From NCBI RefSeq assembly GCF_002778275.1, contig NZ_NESG01000003.1, forward strand, positions 1 to 64,000: DNA of 64,000 nucleotides. The letters are read 5' to 3'. The position numbers were made by a program, and so were the translations under genes. The notes beneath the pieces are model-generated. The model was given only the letters and a program-made list of their open reading frames with translations. It was not told where the DNA came from and made no database searches. Each line of letters begins with the position of its first letter. Position 1 is the stretch's first letter. This DNA is from Limnohabitans sp. G3-2. GTDB lineage: Bacteria; Pseudomonadota; Gammaproteobacteria; Burkholderiales; Burkholderiaceae_C. This document shows positions 1 to 6,257 of this stretch, piece after piece.

Positions 1-60
1 AAGAGCTACAGGCTCAAGGAGGCGGCTGCTCGCTTGGTCGTCAATCCGGAAACGTCATAA
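1..60 (+). CDS. C-terminal tail of an IstB-like IS21 helper ATPase (partial)
   Basis: The last 19 codons of a frame that enters from the left end and stops with TAA at 58-60. The tail begins KSYRLKEAAARL. A SYRLKE-type C-terminus is what I recall from IstB helper ATPases of IS21-family elements, and the repeated terminal blocks just downstream fit that. IstB is the AAA ATPase that stimulates the IstA transposase. Too little of the protein is present to see any ATPase motif, so the call rests on the tail and the context. Confidence 0.45.
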   Translation, partial: KSYRLKEAAARLVVNPETS

Positions 61-124
61 TCTGACGGCGCTGCCTGGGGGAATTTGGGGTGGCCACGGG
101 TGGGGGAATTTGGACTGGCCATCA
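1..124 (+). mobile_element. Right end of an IS21-family-like insertion sequence (partial)
   Basis: The window opens inside a mobile element. Bases 1-60 hold the tail of a helper-ATPase-like reading frame. They are followed by two 21-bp direct repeats (76-96 and 101-121) that share the core TGGGGGAATTTGG and end in TGGCCA, differing at only two positions. Repeated blocks of this kind just inside the terminus are typical of IS21-family ends. The exact outer boundary is not fixed; about 121-125 is my estimate, because the sequence beyond becomes a continuous ATPase coding frame. The other end and the transposase lie outside the window, so family assignment is moderately sure only. Confidence 0.55.
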
Positions 125-1518
125 GGGAACTGGCTATTCAACTTGACATGCGCAATCTCGGTTCCGCGGGTGGCATCTACGCTGACCTGTCGATTCCAAT
201 CACTCAGCGTGCAACCAGACTACTTGTAGATGTGCTTGCAGTCATTCATAGCAGGCTTTTCGAACAAGCTGTTGAACATGATGGTCTTGTGAATTTGGGT
301 GTAACTGGAAATGCTTTGGACGAGTTGTTTGATGCACACAGTTCTGTAAGGGTGATCGGTACAACGGTCCTTGAGACAGTGAATTCTGCTGAAAACGCAA
401 GCTCCGCGGGGGCAAGTCTTGGTTGCTCTACTTCTTTTAAAAAAACATCACTTTCAGGAGAGATGAAGCATGAGGAATCTGCCCGCGAGGCAGTATCAGC
501 AAAAAAAACTATGTCTGGACCTGAAGTGCATAGAGTTAACTTCGGTAGTGTTGGGAGCGCTTTGAACAAGGTTGTTCAAACGTTGCCCAATCAACGCCTC
601 TGGCTGTTAATAGATGAATGGAGCGAAGTTCCTATTGATCTTCAACCATTACTTGCTGATCTGCTAAGGCGAGCGGTATTCCCAATTAAGGGCGTGACAG
701 TCAAGATCGCTGCCATTGAGCAACGCAGCCGTCTTTTTACCCCGGATAGTTCAGTTGGCAATATTGGGCTTGAGCTTGGTGCCGATCTCTCAACAGCACT
801 GAATCTCGACGACTTCATGGTCTTTGACAACGACGAGGAAAAGGCCGTCTCCTTTTTTAGGACCTTGGTGTTGAAACATGTACAAGTTGCGCTTGAAGCA
901 GAAAGTATGTCTGCGCCAATGAGTGAGATTTCATTTATCTCGCAAGGGTTCACGCAAACGAACGCATTTGATGAAGCTGTAAGAGCATGCGAGGGGGTGC
1001 CAAGAGACGTGATTCACATACTGAGCCACGCAGCTCAAAAGGCGAATGATGAATTGATTTCCGTAGGTGATGTGCGCACCGCAGCACAGCAGTGGTACCA
1101 AGCGTCGAAAGATACCGCTGTAAGTTCGCATGTGAAAGCAAAATCCTTATTGACTTGGATCGTCGATAAAGTAATTAAAGAACGGCAAACCAAAGCGTTT
1201 TTGCTTGAAGTAGGCACAAGAGACGATCTCATAGATTTTTTGTATGACGCAAGGGTGCTTCACGTTCTACGAAAAAGTATGTCCGCTCAAGATGAACCAG
1301 GTAAGAGATTTCATGTGTATGGAATTGACTATGGTTGCTACGTCGATTTGATTAAAACAAATCGCGCTCCTCGTGGCTTTTTAGATCTCGGAATTAACAC
1401 ACCGTCTATCTCGATCATTGTTCCCAGAACTGATTTCAGATCAATTAGGCGTTGTGTACTGAATCTGCGTGACTTCTATGGTCAAGTTGAAGTCACGTCA
1501 GGCTCGGGTACTAACTGA
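122..1518 (+). pseudogene. ORC/CDC6-like AAA ATPase, N-terminus removed by the IS
   Basis: An open frame of about 465 codons runs out of the IS end. It contains a Walker-B-like strand (LWLLIDEWSE, near 598-627), a sensor-type segment (KIAAIEQRSRLF) and a C-terminal region that looks like a winged helix. No Walker A (GxxxxGKT/S) precedes it. In proteins of this type the P-loop lies upstream of the LDMRNLGSAGG segment with which the remnant starts, so roughly 60-100 residues appear lost. The frame can be opened by a TTG at 85, but that lies inside the IS repeats and is probably not a native start. Base composition is clearly AT-richer than the genes from 5 kb on, which suggests horizontal acquisition. 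Function is unknown. Similar P-loop ATPases occur in defence and accessory islands, so this is probably a decayed member of such a module. Confidence 0.6.
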
Positions 1519-1519
1519 T

Positions 1520-1633
1520 AAAAAGCCGATCTCGCCTTGGGGGTTACTGCGCGTCAAGGTGATGGCAGAGATGCCTCGCTCTTGGGCCTGAAACGAATCG
1601 ACGGTGCCCACGCTGAGCCTGCGTTGCAGCAGC
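1520..1633 (-). repeat. Helicase gene fragment, copy A
   Basis: These 114 bases align without gaps to 3295-3408 in the intact helicase gene, with about 8 mismatches counted by eye (roughly 93% identity) and in the same orientation. The segment would encode the conserved SF1 helicase block around DSFQGQER and TLTRSNPQGE. It starts one base after the stop codon of the ATPase remnant and ends three bases before the XRE gene, so it exactly fills the gap between two cargo modules. It shares four of its differences from the intact gene with copy B. Confidence 0.85.
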
Positions 1634-1636
1634 GGG

Positions 1637-1924
1637 TCATGCAGTCGTCAAAGGCTCCATGCGCACCACGGCACGCGCACCCACGGCGCTGGCAAAGCGT
1701 TGGACGGTTCGCATGGATGGCGTGCCCCGGCCACTTTCGATGCGTGACACCACGCTTGGGGTTGTGCCCATGCGTGCGGCCACATCGCCTTGCGTCAGGC
1801 CCGCTTTCATTCGTGCTGCAATCAGTTCACGGGCCAGCTCCAACTCGGGCGTTTGTGCGTCATAGGCTTGGCGAACGGCGGGGTTGGCCAGCAGTTGGGC
1901 TTTCACGTCTTTCAAGCTTTTCAC
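1637..1924 (-). CDS. XRE-family antitoxin/regulator
   Basis: A 95-residue protein with a helix-turn-helix of the Cro/C1 (XRE) type at about residues 35-75, seen as ARMKAGLTQGDVAARMG followed by TPSVVSRIESG. The N-terminal lead (MKSLKDVKAQLLANPAVRQA) is the one found on solo-HTH antitoxins paired with RelE/ParE or HigB toxins. The start is GTG at 1924, preceded by a strong ribosome binding site (AAGGAGG, 6 bases away). It overlaps the stop of the upstream small gene by 4 bases, so the two are translationally coupled. It is the last gene of the relB-relE-led operon and probably binds DNA as autorepressor and/or second antitoxin. Confidence 0.85.
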   Translation of the reverse strand: MKSLKDVKAQLLANPAVRQAYDAQTPELELARELIAARMKAGLTQGDVAARMGTTPSVVSRIESGRGTPSMRTVQRFASAVGARAVVRMEPLTTA

Positions 1925-2112
1925 GTCGTTCCTCCTTTGTCTGGCGAATCAATCGCATGGTGCTTCCGCTCATAGGCCTCAATCAAGGTCGAGAGCACCT
2001 CCAGGCGTTCGCCATCAGGCGTGTCAGGCAATGGGTCTTGCTCTACCAGCGCTGACACCACGCGCAATGCTGTGCGGTGATCTTTTTCTGTGCGGATGGG
2101 TGTAATTTCCAT
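1921..2112 (-). CDS. Small protein resembling the N-terminal domain of HigA-type antitoxins (COG5499-like)
   Basis: 63 residues from ATG at 2112. The sequence begins MEITPIRTEKDHRTAL, and GERLEVLSTLIEAYERKH follows. This pattern matches the N-terminal part of HigA-like antitoxins (COG5499), which normally continue into an HTH domain. Here the protein stops after IDSPDKGGTT. The HTH function seems to be supplied by the next gene, whose start overlaps this stop. The gene lies 7 bases after relE. I see no frameshift signature, because the downstream protein carries its own complete N-terminal lead. It may be a naturally split antitoxin or an accessory antitoxin component. The toxin it would neutralise is inferred, not shown. 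Confidence 0.7.
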   Translation of the reverse strand: MEITPIRTEKDHRTALRVVSALVEQDPLPDTPDGERLEVLSTLIEAYERKHHAIDSPDKGGTT

Positions 2113-2119
2113 GATGGGC

Positions 2120-2386
2120 CTACCGGTAAATCTCACGCCGATTGCCAACCTGCACCACAAGGACGCGCAAAGCGCCGTCCTGAATGTCACAAATCACCCG
2201 GCAATCGCCCACCCGGTAGCGCCAGAAACCTCCGTGCGGCCCGACCAAAGCCTTACCCGTGTTGCGTGGGTTTTCCAGTCCGGCGATGCGCTCGTCCATG
2301 AAGTCAACAATACGCCGCGCCAACTGTTTGTCGAGCTTGCGAAGCTGACCTTTGGCCGTGTCGGCGTATTCAATTGTCCAGGCCAA
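2120..2386 (-). CDS. relE: RelE/ParE-superfamily toxin
   Basis: 88 residues with the RelE fold signature: MAWTIEYADTAKGQLRKLDK at the N-terminus, then ARRIVDFMDERIAGL, a central basic strand FWRYRVGDCRVICDI, and a C-terminal GNRREIYR. RelE toxins cleave mRNA in the ribosomal A site. The basic residues of the RYRVGDCR strand and the terminal REIYR motif, both seen in active RelE homologues, are present, so the toxin looks intact. The start is TTG at 2386, inside the last 17 bases of relB, so the two genes are coupled. Length is normal for the family. Confidence 0.9.
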   Translation of the reverse strand: MAWTIEYADTAKGQLRKLDKQLARRIVDFMDERIAGLENPRNTGKALVGPHGGFWRYRVGDCRVICDIQDGALRVLVVQVGNRREIYR

Positions 2387-2597
2387 GGTCTCGTCTCACA
2401 TCGGCAGCGGAATGGACCTGTTCTTTCCCTTGACGGACACGCGCAAGCACATCGGCTGCGAGGTAGTAGTCTTCCATTTCTTGGATGCCGTTTTCGATGA
2501 TTTCGCGCAGGTAGAAAGCCTTGGTGCGCCCAGTTTGAGATGCGAGGTAGTCAAGCCTTTGCTCGGTCTCTGGGGCAAGACGAATTGAAGTTGCCAT
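2370..2597 (-). CDS. relB: RelB/DinJ-type ribbon-helix-helix antitoxin
   Basis: 75 residues. The N-terminal ribbon ATSIRLAPETEQRLDYLA followed by helix TKAFYLREIIENGIQEMED is a ribbon-helix-helix DNA-binding domain. The C-terminal half (YYLAADVLARVRQGKEQVHS) is the toxin-binding tail. The start is ATG at 2597 with GGAGG upstream. It is first in the operon relB-relE-HigA-N-like-XRE, as expected for an autoregulated antitoxin, and a perfect palindrome sits directly upstream of its ribosome binding site. It neutralises RelE and, in complex with it, should repress the promoter. Confidence 0.9.
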   Translation of the reverse strand: MATSIRLAPETEQRLDYLASQTGRTKAFYLREIIENGIQEMEDYYLAADVLARVRQGKEQVHSAADVRRDLGLDN

Positions 2598-2610
2598 ATC
2601 AAATCCTCCA

Positions 2611-2628
2611 TTGAATACATGTATTCAA
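2611..2628. promoter_or_regulatory. Probable relB operator, perfect 18-bp palindrome
   Basis: TTGAATACATGTATTCAA is a perfect inverted repeat 13 bases upstream of the relB start codon. Position and symmetry match ribbon-helix-helix antitoxin operators. It runs on into ATTCAATGTA (2623-2632), a decamer also found in the operator upstream of the brnT remnant. Confidence 0.7.
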
Positions 2629-2661
2629 TGTATCACAGGGGAGCATATCTTCGCTATCTCA

Positions 2662-2789
2662 TGCGCCGTGCGCGGGTCATGCCCACGTTCATTCGGCGGA
2701 TGTCGGACAGGAAGCCGATCTCGCCTTGGGGGTTGCTGCGCGTCAAGGTAATGGCAGAGATGCCGCGCTCTTGGCCCTGAAACGAATCG
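2662..2789 (-). repeat. Helicase gene fragment, copy B
   Basis: 128 bases align without gaps to 3248-3375 of the intact helicase gene with about 9 mismatches (roughly 93% identity), in the same orientation. The fragment would encode SFQGQER through DIRRMNVGMTRARR, the SF1 motif V-VI region, but it lacks both the rest of the helicase and its C-terminal tail. It sits between the relB promoter and the brnT promoter. Three clustered differences near 2753-2758 and one near 2785 are shared with copy A and not with the intact gene. Confidence 0.85.
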
Positions 2790-2829
2790 TCGGCGAGTGT
2801 GAAAAATCTCGCATGACGACGCATATCTC

Positions 2830-2844
2830 TTACATTCAATGTAA
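2830..2844. promoter_or_regulatory. Probable brnTA operator, perfect inverted repeat
   Basis: TTACATTCAATGTAA has two 7-bp arms around one central base and ends 2 bases before the ATG of the brnT remnant. The position suits autoregulation by a BrnA-type ribbon-helix-helix antitoxin. It contains the decamer ATTCAATGTA shared with the relB operator. Confidence 0.55.
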
Positions 2845-2846
2845 AC

Positions 2847-2915
2847 ATGATCAAGTTTGAATGGCACCCAAGCAAGGCAACCAAGCGTGAAAGCGCTTTT
2901 TATCGAGGTATCTGA
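2847..2915 (+). pseudogene. brnT: brnT toxin remnant with in-frame internal deletion
   Basis: A 22-codon frame starts ATG at 2847 and stops TGA at 2913-2915. The first ten residues, MIKFEWHPSK, match the N-terminus of BrnT toxins. The last twelve, ATKRESAFYRGI, match the conserved BrnT C-terminus (ATxxERxxYE-type). BrnT is an RNase-like toxin of about 90 residues, so roughly 70 central codons, including the active-site region, are gone while the frame is kept. The stop codon lies one base before the ATG of the intact antitoxin. Too short to be an active toxin; perhaps retained because it keeps the promoter-to-antitoxin spacing. Confidence 0.75.
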
Positions 2916-2916
2916 C

Positions 2917-3141
2917 ATGAAAGCCGAATACGATCTCTCCAAGCTCAAAGCTCGCAAAAATCCCTATGCATCCAAGCTTAAGAAGCCAGTGACGATGCGT
3001 CTGTCAGAAGACGTTGTTGTCTATTTCAAAAGCATGGCAGATGATGCAGGAGTTCCCTATCAAAGCCTCATCAACTTGTATTTACGCGACTGCTTGGCCA
3101 ACAACCGCAAAGTACAAATCAACTGGCCTAAGCTGGCTTAA
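2917..3141 (+). CDS. brnA: BrnA/CopG-family antitoxin, orphan
   Basis: 74 residues from ATG at 2917, with GAGGTA 6 bases upstream. After a short charged N-terminus (MKAEYDLSKLK) comes a ribbon-helix-helix domain: PVTMRLSEDVVVYFKSMAD, then VPYQSLINLYLRDCL. This is the architecture of BrnA-type antitoxins, in which the N-terminal part contacts the BrnT toxin and the RHH binds DNA. It follows the internally deleted brnT in the usual brnT-brnA order. With the toxin inactivated, the antitoxin could still act as a repressor or neutralise BrnT toxins from elsewhere (inference). It converges with the helicase gene and overlaps its stop by 4 bases. Confidence 0.8.
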   Translation: MKAEYDLSKLKARKNPYASKLKKPVTMRLSEDVVVYFKSMADDAGVPYQSLINLYLRDCLANNRKVQINWPKLA

Positions 3142-5180
3142 ACAGCCAAAGCCGTGCGGTAGCCCCCCACCCCCTTCACATAAGCCAGCAACTCCGCAAA
3201 AAACGGATGCCGGCACAGCGTGGACGAATCGCCCACCAGCAGCAGCTTGCGCCGTGCGCGGGTCATGCCCACGTTCATGCGGCGGATGTCAGACAAAAAG
3301 CCGATCTCGCCTTGGGGGTTGCTGCGCGTCAAGGTGATGGCAATGATGTCGCGCTCTTGGCCCTGAAACGAGTCGACCGTGCCCACGCTGAGCCTGCGTT
3401 GCAGCAGCAAACCATTCAGCACTTCGCTGTCTTCGATGGCGTCTTTCAAATAGTTGATTTGAGCGCGGTAAGGTGCAATCACGCCAATGGTCAGGGGGCG
3501 CCGGTCTGGGTCGGTGGGTTCACCTAACGCAAGCAACTGCTCCAGGCGCTCCAGCAGCAAGTGGGCTTCTTCGGGGTTGGCGGTGGAACGGCTTTCGGGA
3601 ATGGCCAGTTCTTGAAAACCGCAACCCGCCGTGTCGATGAATTCCACGGGCAGGTCGGGCGCAAAACGTGGGTCATCAAAGCGCGGGGAATTAAAGCGCG
3701 GATCATAAGCGGCCAAGTCGGCATGGCGCACGCTGGGGTGCGCCACCAATTGGCCGCCATAAAACTTCTCAGAGCTGAAGCCCATGATGTGCGCGTGCAT
3801 GCGGTATTGCACCTTCAGCATGCGGGCCGTGCCCGGTTGGCGCTGGATGCACTTTTCAAACAGGGTTTCGCGCAGGCCTTCGCGGCCGGCTTTTTCGCTT
3901 TTCACGGTGGGTGGCAGCTGGTGGTGGTCGCCCGCCAACACCAGGCGCTGGCCCTTGGCAATGGGAATCCAGCAACCCGGCTCCAAGGCCTGGGCGGCTT
4001 CGTCAATGAACACGGTCTCAAAGCCCAGGTGGCGAATGGCGCGGTGGCTGGCGCCCACCAGCGTGCAGGTGATGACCTGCACCGATTCGAGCACGTCCTC
4101 GGTCATGAAGCGCTCCAAATCGTCGGCGGCTTGGCGCAGCGTGCGGGCTTCTTCGCGCAGCCATTGGCGGCGCTGGCGCTCCTCAAAGCCAAAGTTGCGC
4201 ACGCGTTCGCTGGCAGCCTCTCGGTGCTGCTGGGCGGTTTGGCGCATGGCGTGCATCTTGGCGTAGCTGGCGTGGGCCATCACCCCGGCGTCCAGCGTGT
4301 GCTGGAGCAGCAGCTCCGACACGCGGCTGGGGTTGCCCAGGCGAATCACATTCACACCGCGCTCGGCCAATTTTTCGGTCAGCAGGTCCACGGCGGTGTT
4401 CGAGGGGGCGCACACCAGCACGCGCCGCTCGCGCCGAATGGTTTCCAAAATGGCTTGCACCAGCGTGGTGGTTTTGCCTGTGCCGGGCGGGCCGTGGATG
4501 ATGGCCACGTCTTGCGCCGTGACCACATGGCGCACCGCCGCCAGCTGCGAGTCGTTGAGGGCACTGGGGTAAAACAGGTCATCGGCTTGGGGCGCGCGAA
4601 AGCGGGCTGCCTGAGCGCCCAGCAGCACATCGCGCAGTTCGGCCAAGCGGTTGCCGTGGGCGGCCATGACCGCGCTCAGGGCCTGGTTCATCTCGCGGTA
4701 GCTGACCTCGTCAAAGGTCAGGTCAACACCTAATGTGCTTCCGTTGAGGCTGCTGCCGTCCAGCACCCAGTCGGGCAGCGCTTCTTTGGTGGTGGACAGC
4801 AGCAGTTTGTTGCGCCGCACGCGGGTCACCACGCCGCTCACCACGGGCCGATCTGATGCCGAATGTGTGCCCGAATAGCCGGGCGCACTGCTGAACAGCG
4901 CCGCCGCCCCCCCCACTTGGAACAAATGCAGATCTTGCCGGTGCGCTGGGCGCTCCAACTCCAGCACCACCTTGCCGCCAAAACCAATGTCTTCTTGGGT
5001 GATGGTGACGGGGTACCAAGTCAAGCCACGCCGACGGCGCTCCTTGATGCTGGCACTGGCGTTTTTGAGCTTGAACTGCGCCTGGTCTTCCTGTTGCTCC
5101 AGCTGCATGAGCGCACGCACATGGCGCAACTCGTGTTCAACAGAAAGATGTGCAGTGAAGGTGGGGTCTTGGTCGGCCAA
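3138..5180 (-). CDS. Superfamily 1B DNA/RNA helicase (DNA2/NAM7/IGHMBP2-like)
   Basis: 680 residues. An N-terminal beta-rich accessory region (1-190) is followed by the AAA helicase core. Walker A GPPGTGKTTT lies near residue 230, Walker B/motif II FIDEAAQALEP near 392, motif III LAGDHHQLPPTV after it, then motif V-VI SFQGQERDIIAITLTRS and VGMTRARRKLLL at 605-645. This is the UPF1/IGHMBP2 type of ATP-dependent 5'-3' helicase; the bacterial role is unknown. The chosen start is a TTG at 5180 with no clear ribosome binding site; an ATG about 25 codons in is an alternative. The gene is the last of a minus-strand run from yaaA. Its 3' part is duplicated twice as fragments to the left, which marks it as the anchor of an insertion hotspot. 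All helicase motifs are intact here. Confidence 0.9.
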   Translation of the reverse strand: MADQDPTFTAHLSVEHELRHVRALMQLEQQEDQAQFKLKNASASIKERRRRGLTWYPVTITQEDIGFGGKVVLELERPAHRQDLHLFQVGGAAALFSSAPGYSGTHSASDRPVVSGVVTRVRRNKLLLSTTKEALPDWVLDGSSLNGSTLGVDLTFDEVSYREMNQALSAVMAAHGNRLAELRDVLLGAQAARFRAPQADDLFYPSALNDSQLAAVRHVVTAQDVAIIHGPPGTGKTTTLVQAILETIRRERRVLVCAPSNTAVDLLTEKLAERGVNVIRLGNPSRVSELLLQHTLDAGVMAHASYAKMHAMRQTAQQHREAASERVRNFGFEERQRRQWLREEARTLRQAADDLERFMTEDVLESVQVITCTLVGASHRAIRHLGFETVFIDEAAQALEPGCWIPIAKGQRLVLAGDHHQLPPTVKSEKAGREGLRETLFEKCIQRQPGTARMLKVQYRMHAHIMGFSSEKFYGGQLVAHPSVRHADLAAYDPRFNSPRFDDPRFAPDLPVEFIDTAGCGFQELAIPESRSTANPEEAHLLLERLEQLLALGEPTDPDRRPLTIGVIAPYRAQINYLKDAIEDSEVLNGLLLQRRLSVGTVDSFQGQERDIIAITLTRSNPQGEIGFLSDIRRMNVGMTRARRKLLLVGDSSTLCRHPFFAELLAYVKGVGGYRTALAV

Positions 5181-5236
5181 AAGAGATGGGGAAGGGAAAA
5201 AGGAGTGGACGCGACTCTAACCCAATGGGATGGGCC

Positions 5237-5725
5237 TTAACTCTGAACCTTGTGCGTGACGAATTTCACGAGGCCTTCGCTGGCTTCTTCGATCAAATCC
5301 AGCACATGCTCAAAGCCCTGGTCTCCACCGTAGTATGGGTCGGGGATGACCGGGGCCTGCGTGGTGAGCAAAAACTCCGCCAAGCCCCGGATCTTGTGTT
5401 GGTGCTGCGCGGGGCATCTTTCTTCCAAGAGGGCGCGGTTGTCCCAATCCATGGTCAAGAGCAAATCAAAGGTTTCAAAGTCACTGTCCACCACTGGCCT
5501 GGCCCTCAAGTGCGCAAGCTCGTAGCCTCTTTTGAGCGCATGCTTTTGGCTGCGTTCATCGGGCGGCGCATCGGGGTGAAAGTTGTGTGTGCCTGCCGAG
5601 TCCACTTGGACTTTGTGCAAGAGCTTTTGCTCCGTCAGCCGTTTGAAGAAAACAGCTTCGGCTGTAGGGCTTCGGCAGATGTTGCCCATGCAGACAAACA
5701 GGATTTTGTAAGCGTTTTCGTTCAT
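5237..5725 (-). CDS. Low-molecular-weight protein-tyrosine phosphatase
   Basis: 162 residues. The signature CX5R(S/T) loop lies at the N-terminus (VCMGNICRSPTAEA; nucleophile Cys12, Arg18). The general-acid aspartate is in IPDPYYGG near residue 130. It hydrolyses phosphotyrosine in the cytoplasm; bacterial relatives often act on tyrosine kinases of exopolysaccharide export or on stress proteins, but no such kinase gene is nearby. It lies 56 bases upstream of the helicase and 65 bases downstream of the PACE gene on the same strand. Family assignment is sure, substrate unknown. Confidence 0.95.
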   Translation of the reverse strand: MNENAYKILFVCMGNICRSPTAEAVFFKRLTEQKLLHKVQVDSAGTHNFHPDAPPDERSQKHALKRGYELAHLRARPVVDSDFETFDLLLTMDWDNRALLEERCPAQHQHKIRGLAEFLLTTQAPVIPDPYYGGDQGFEHVLDLIEEASEGLVKFVTHKVQS

Positions 5726-5790
5726 GTCTTGCGGGGTGCTGGGTGTGTGGGGTCAAAAAACTTGACCCAAGCCATCGCTAAAAACTCGGC

Positions 5791-6234
5791 TCATCCACTC
5801 TGTTTGACATCGCCCGCCTGCGCAGAAGCAGGCAAGCCCAAAACCCGGTCAAAGCACCAGGTGAACGCGATGGCATAAAAGAAAAAGAAGGCCAGCAGGC
5901 CCAAGTTGGCCAGCAAGGCAGCAGTGAGCGAAATGTCCAGCCACAGCGACATGACGGGCAAAAGAATGATGACCAAGCCGCCTTCAAAACCGGCCCCGTG
6001 GGCCAGCCGCCGGGCAAAGGAGCGGCCACGCACCGTTTGGCGCGACTCCCAGCGCTCAAAGAGCCAGTTGAAGGCGTAGTTCCAAGTCAGCGCAATGCTC
6101 GACAACACAAGCGCCAGGCCCAAAGTGGAGGTGGGCGACTTGTCAAAAGCCAGGCTCAACACAGGCCCGACCACGGCAATCGCAATGGCCTCGTACAACA
6201 GGGCTTGCACAACGCGGCGGGTGGTAGGGGTCAT
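5791..6234 (-). CDS. PACE-type efflux protein (bacterial transmembrane pair domain)
   Basis: 147 residues and four predicted membrane helices arranged as two repeated pairs: about 9-30 (ALLYEAIAIAVVGPVLSL), 38-60 (ALVLSSIALTWNYAFNWLFE), 78-100 and 108-130. The repeated N/D-x-x-F-(D/E) ends after helices 2 and 4 (NWLFERWE and TWCFDRVLG) are characteristic of the bacterial transmembrane pair family that includes AceI, the chlorhexidine and short-diamine exporter. ATG at 6234 is chosen because it begins directly before the first helix; longer upstream frames are low-complexity extensions. It lies 23 bases after queF. Substrate is unknown. Confidence 0.85.
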   Translation of the reverse strand: MTPTTRRVVQALLYEAIAIAVVGPVLSLAFDKSPTSTLGLALVLSSIALTWNYAFNWLFERWESRQTVRGRSFARRLAHGAGFEGGLVIILLPVMSLWLDISLTAALLANLGLLAFFFFYAIAFTWCFDRVLGLPASAQAGDVKQSG

Positions 6235-6257
6235 ATGGGGGAACGCGGTGAATGCGT

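Noticed and set aside
85-121. Possible native TTG start (85) for the ATPase frame
   Set aside because: It lies inside the IS terminal repeats and precedes the junction; the encoded lead is IS sequence rather than ATPase.
1537-2055. Plus-strand frame of about 170 codons across the XRE region
   Set aside because: It runs over helicase copy A and the XRE gene on the opposite strand without any recognisable domain or ribosome binding site.
2625-2957. Minus-strand frame containing the copy B helicase piece as a gene
   Set aside because: It joins the helicase fragment to unrelated upstream sequence crossing brnT and has no start signal; treated as a repeat fragment, not a gene.
3561-4733. Long plus-strand reading frame opposite the helicase
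   Set aside because: Antisense shadow; the helicase motifs are continuous on the minus strand.
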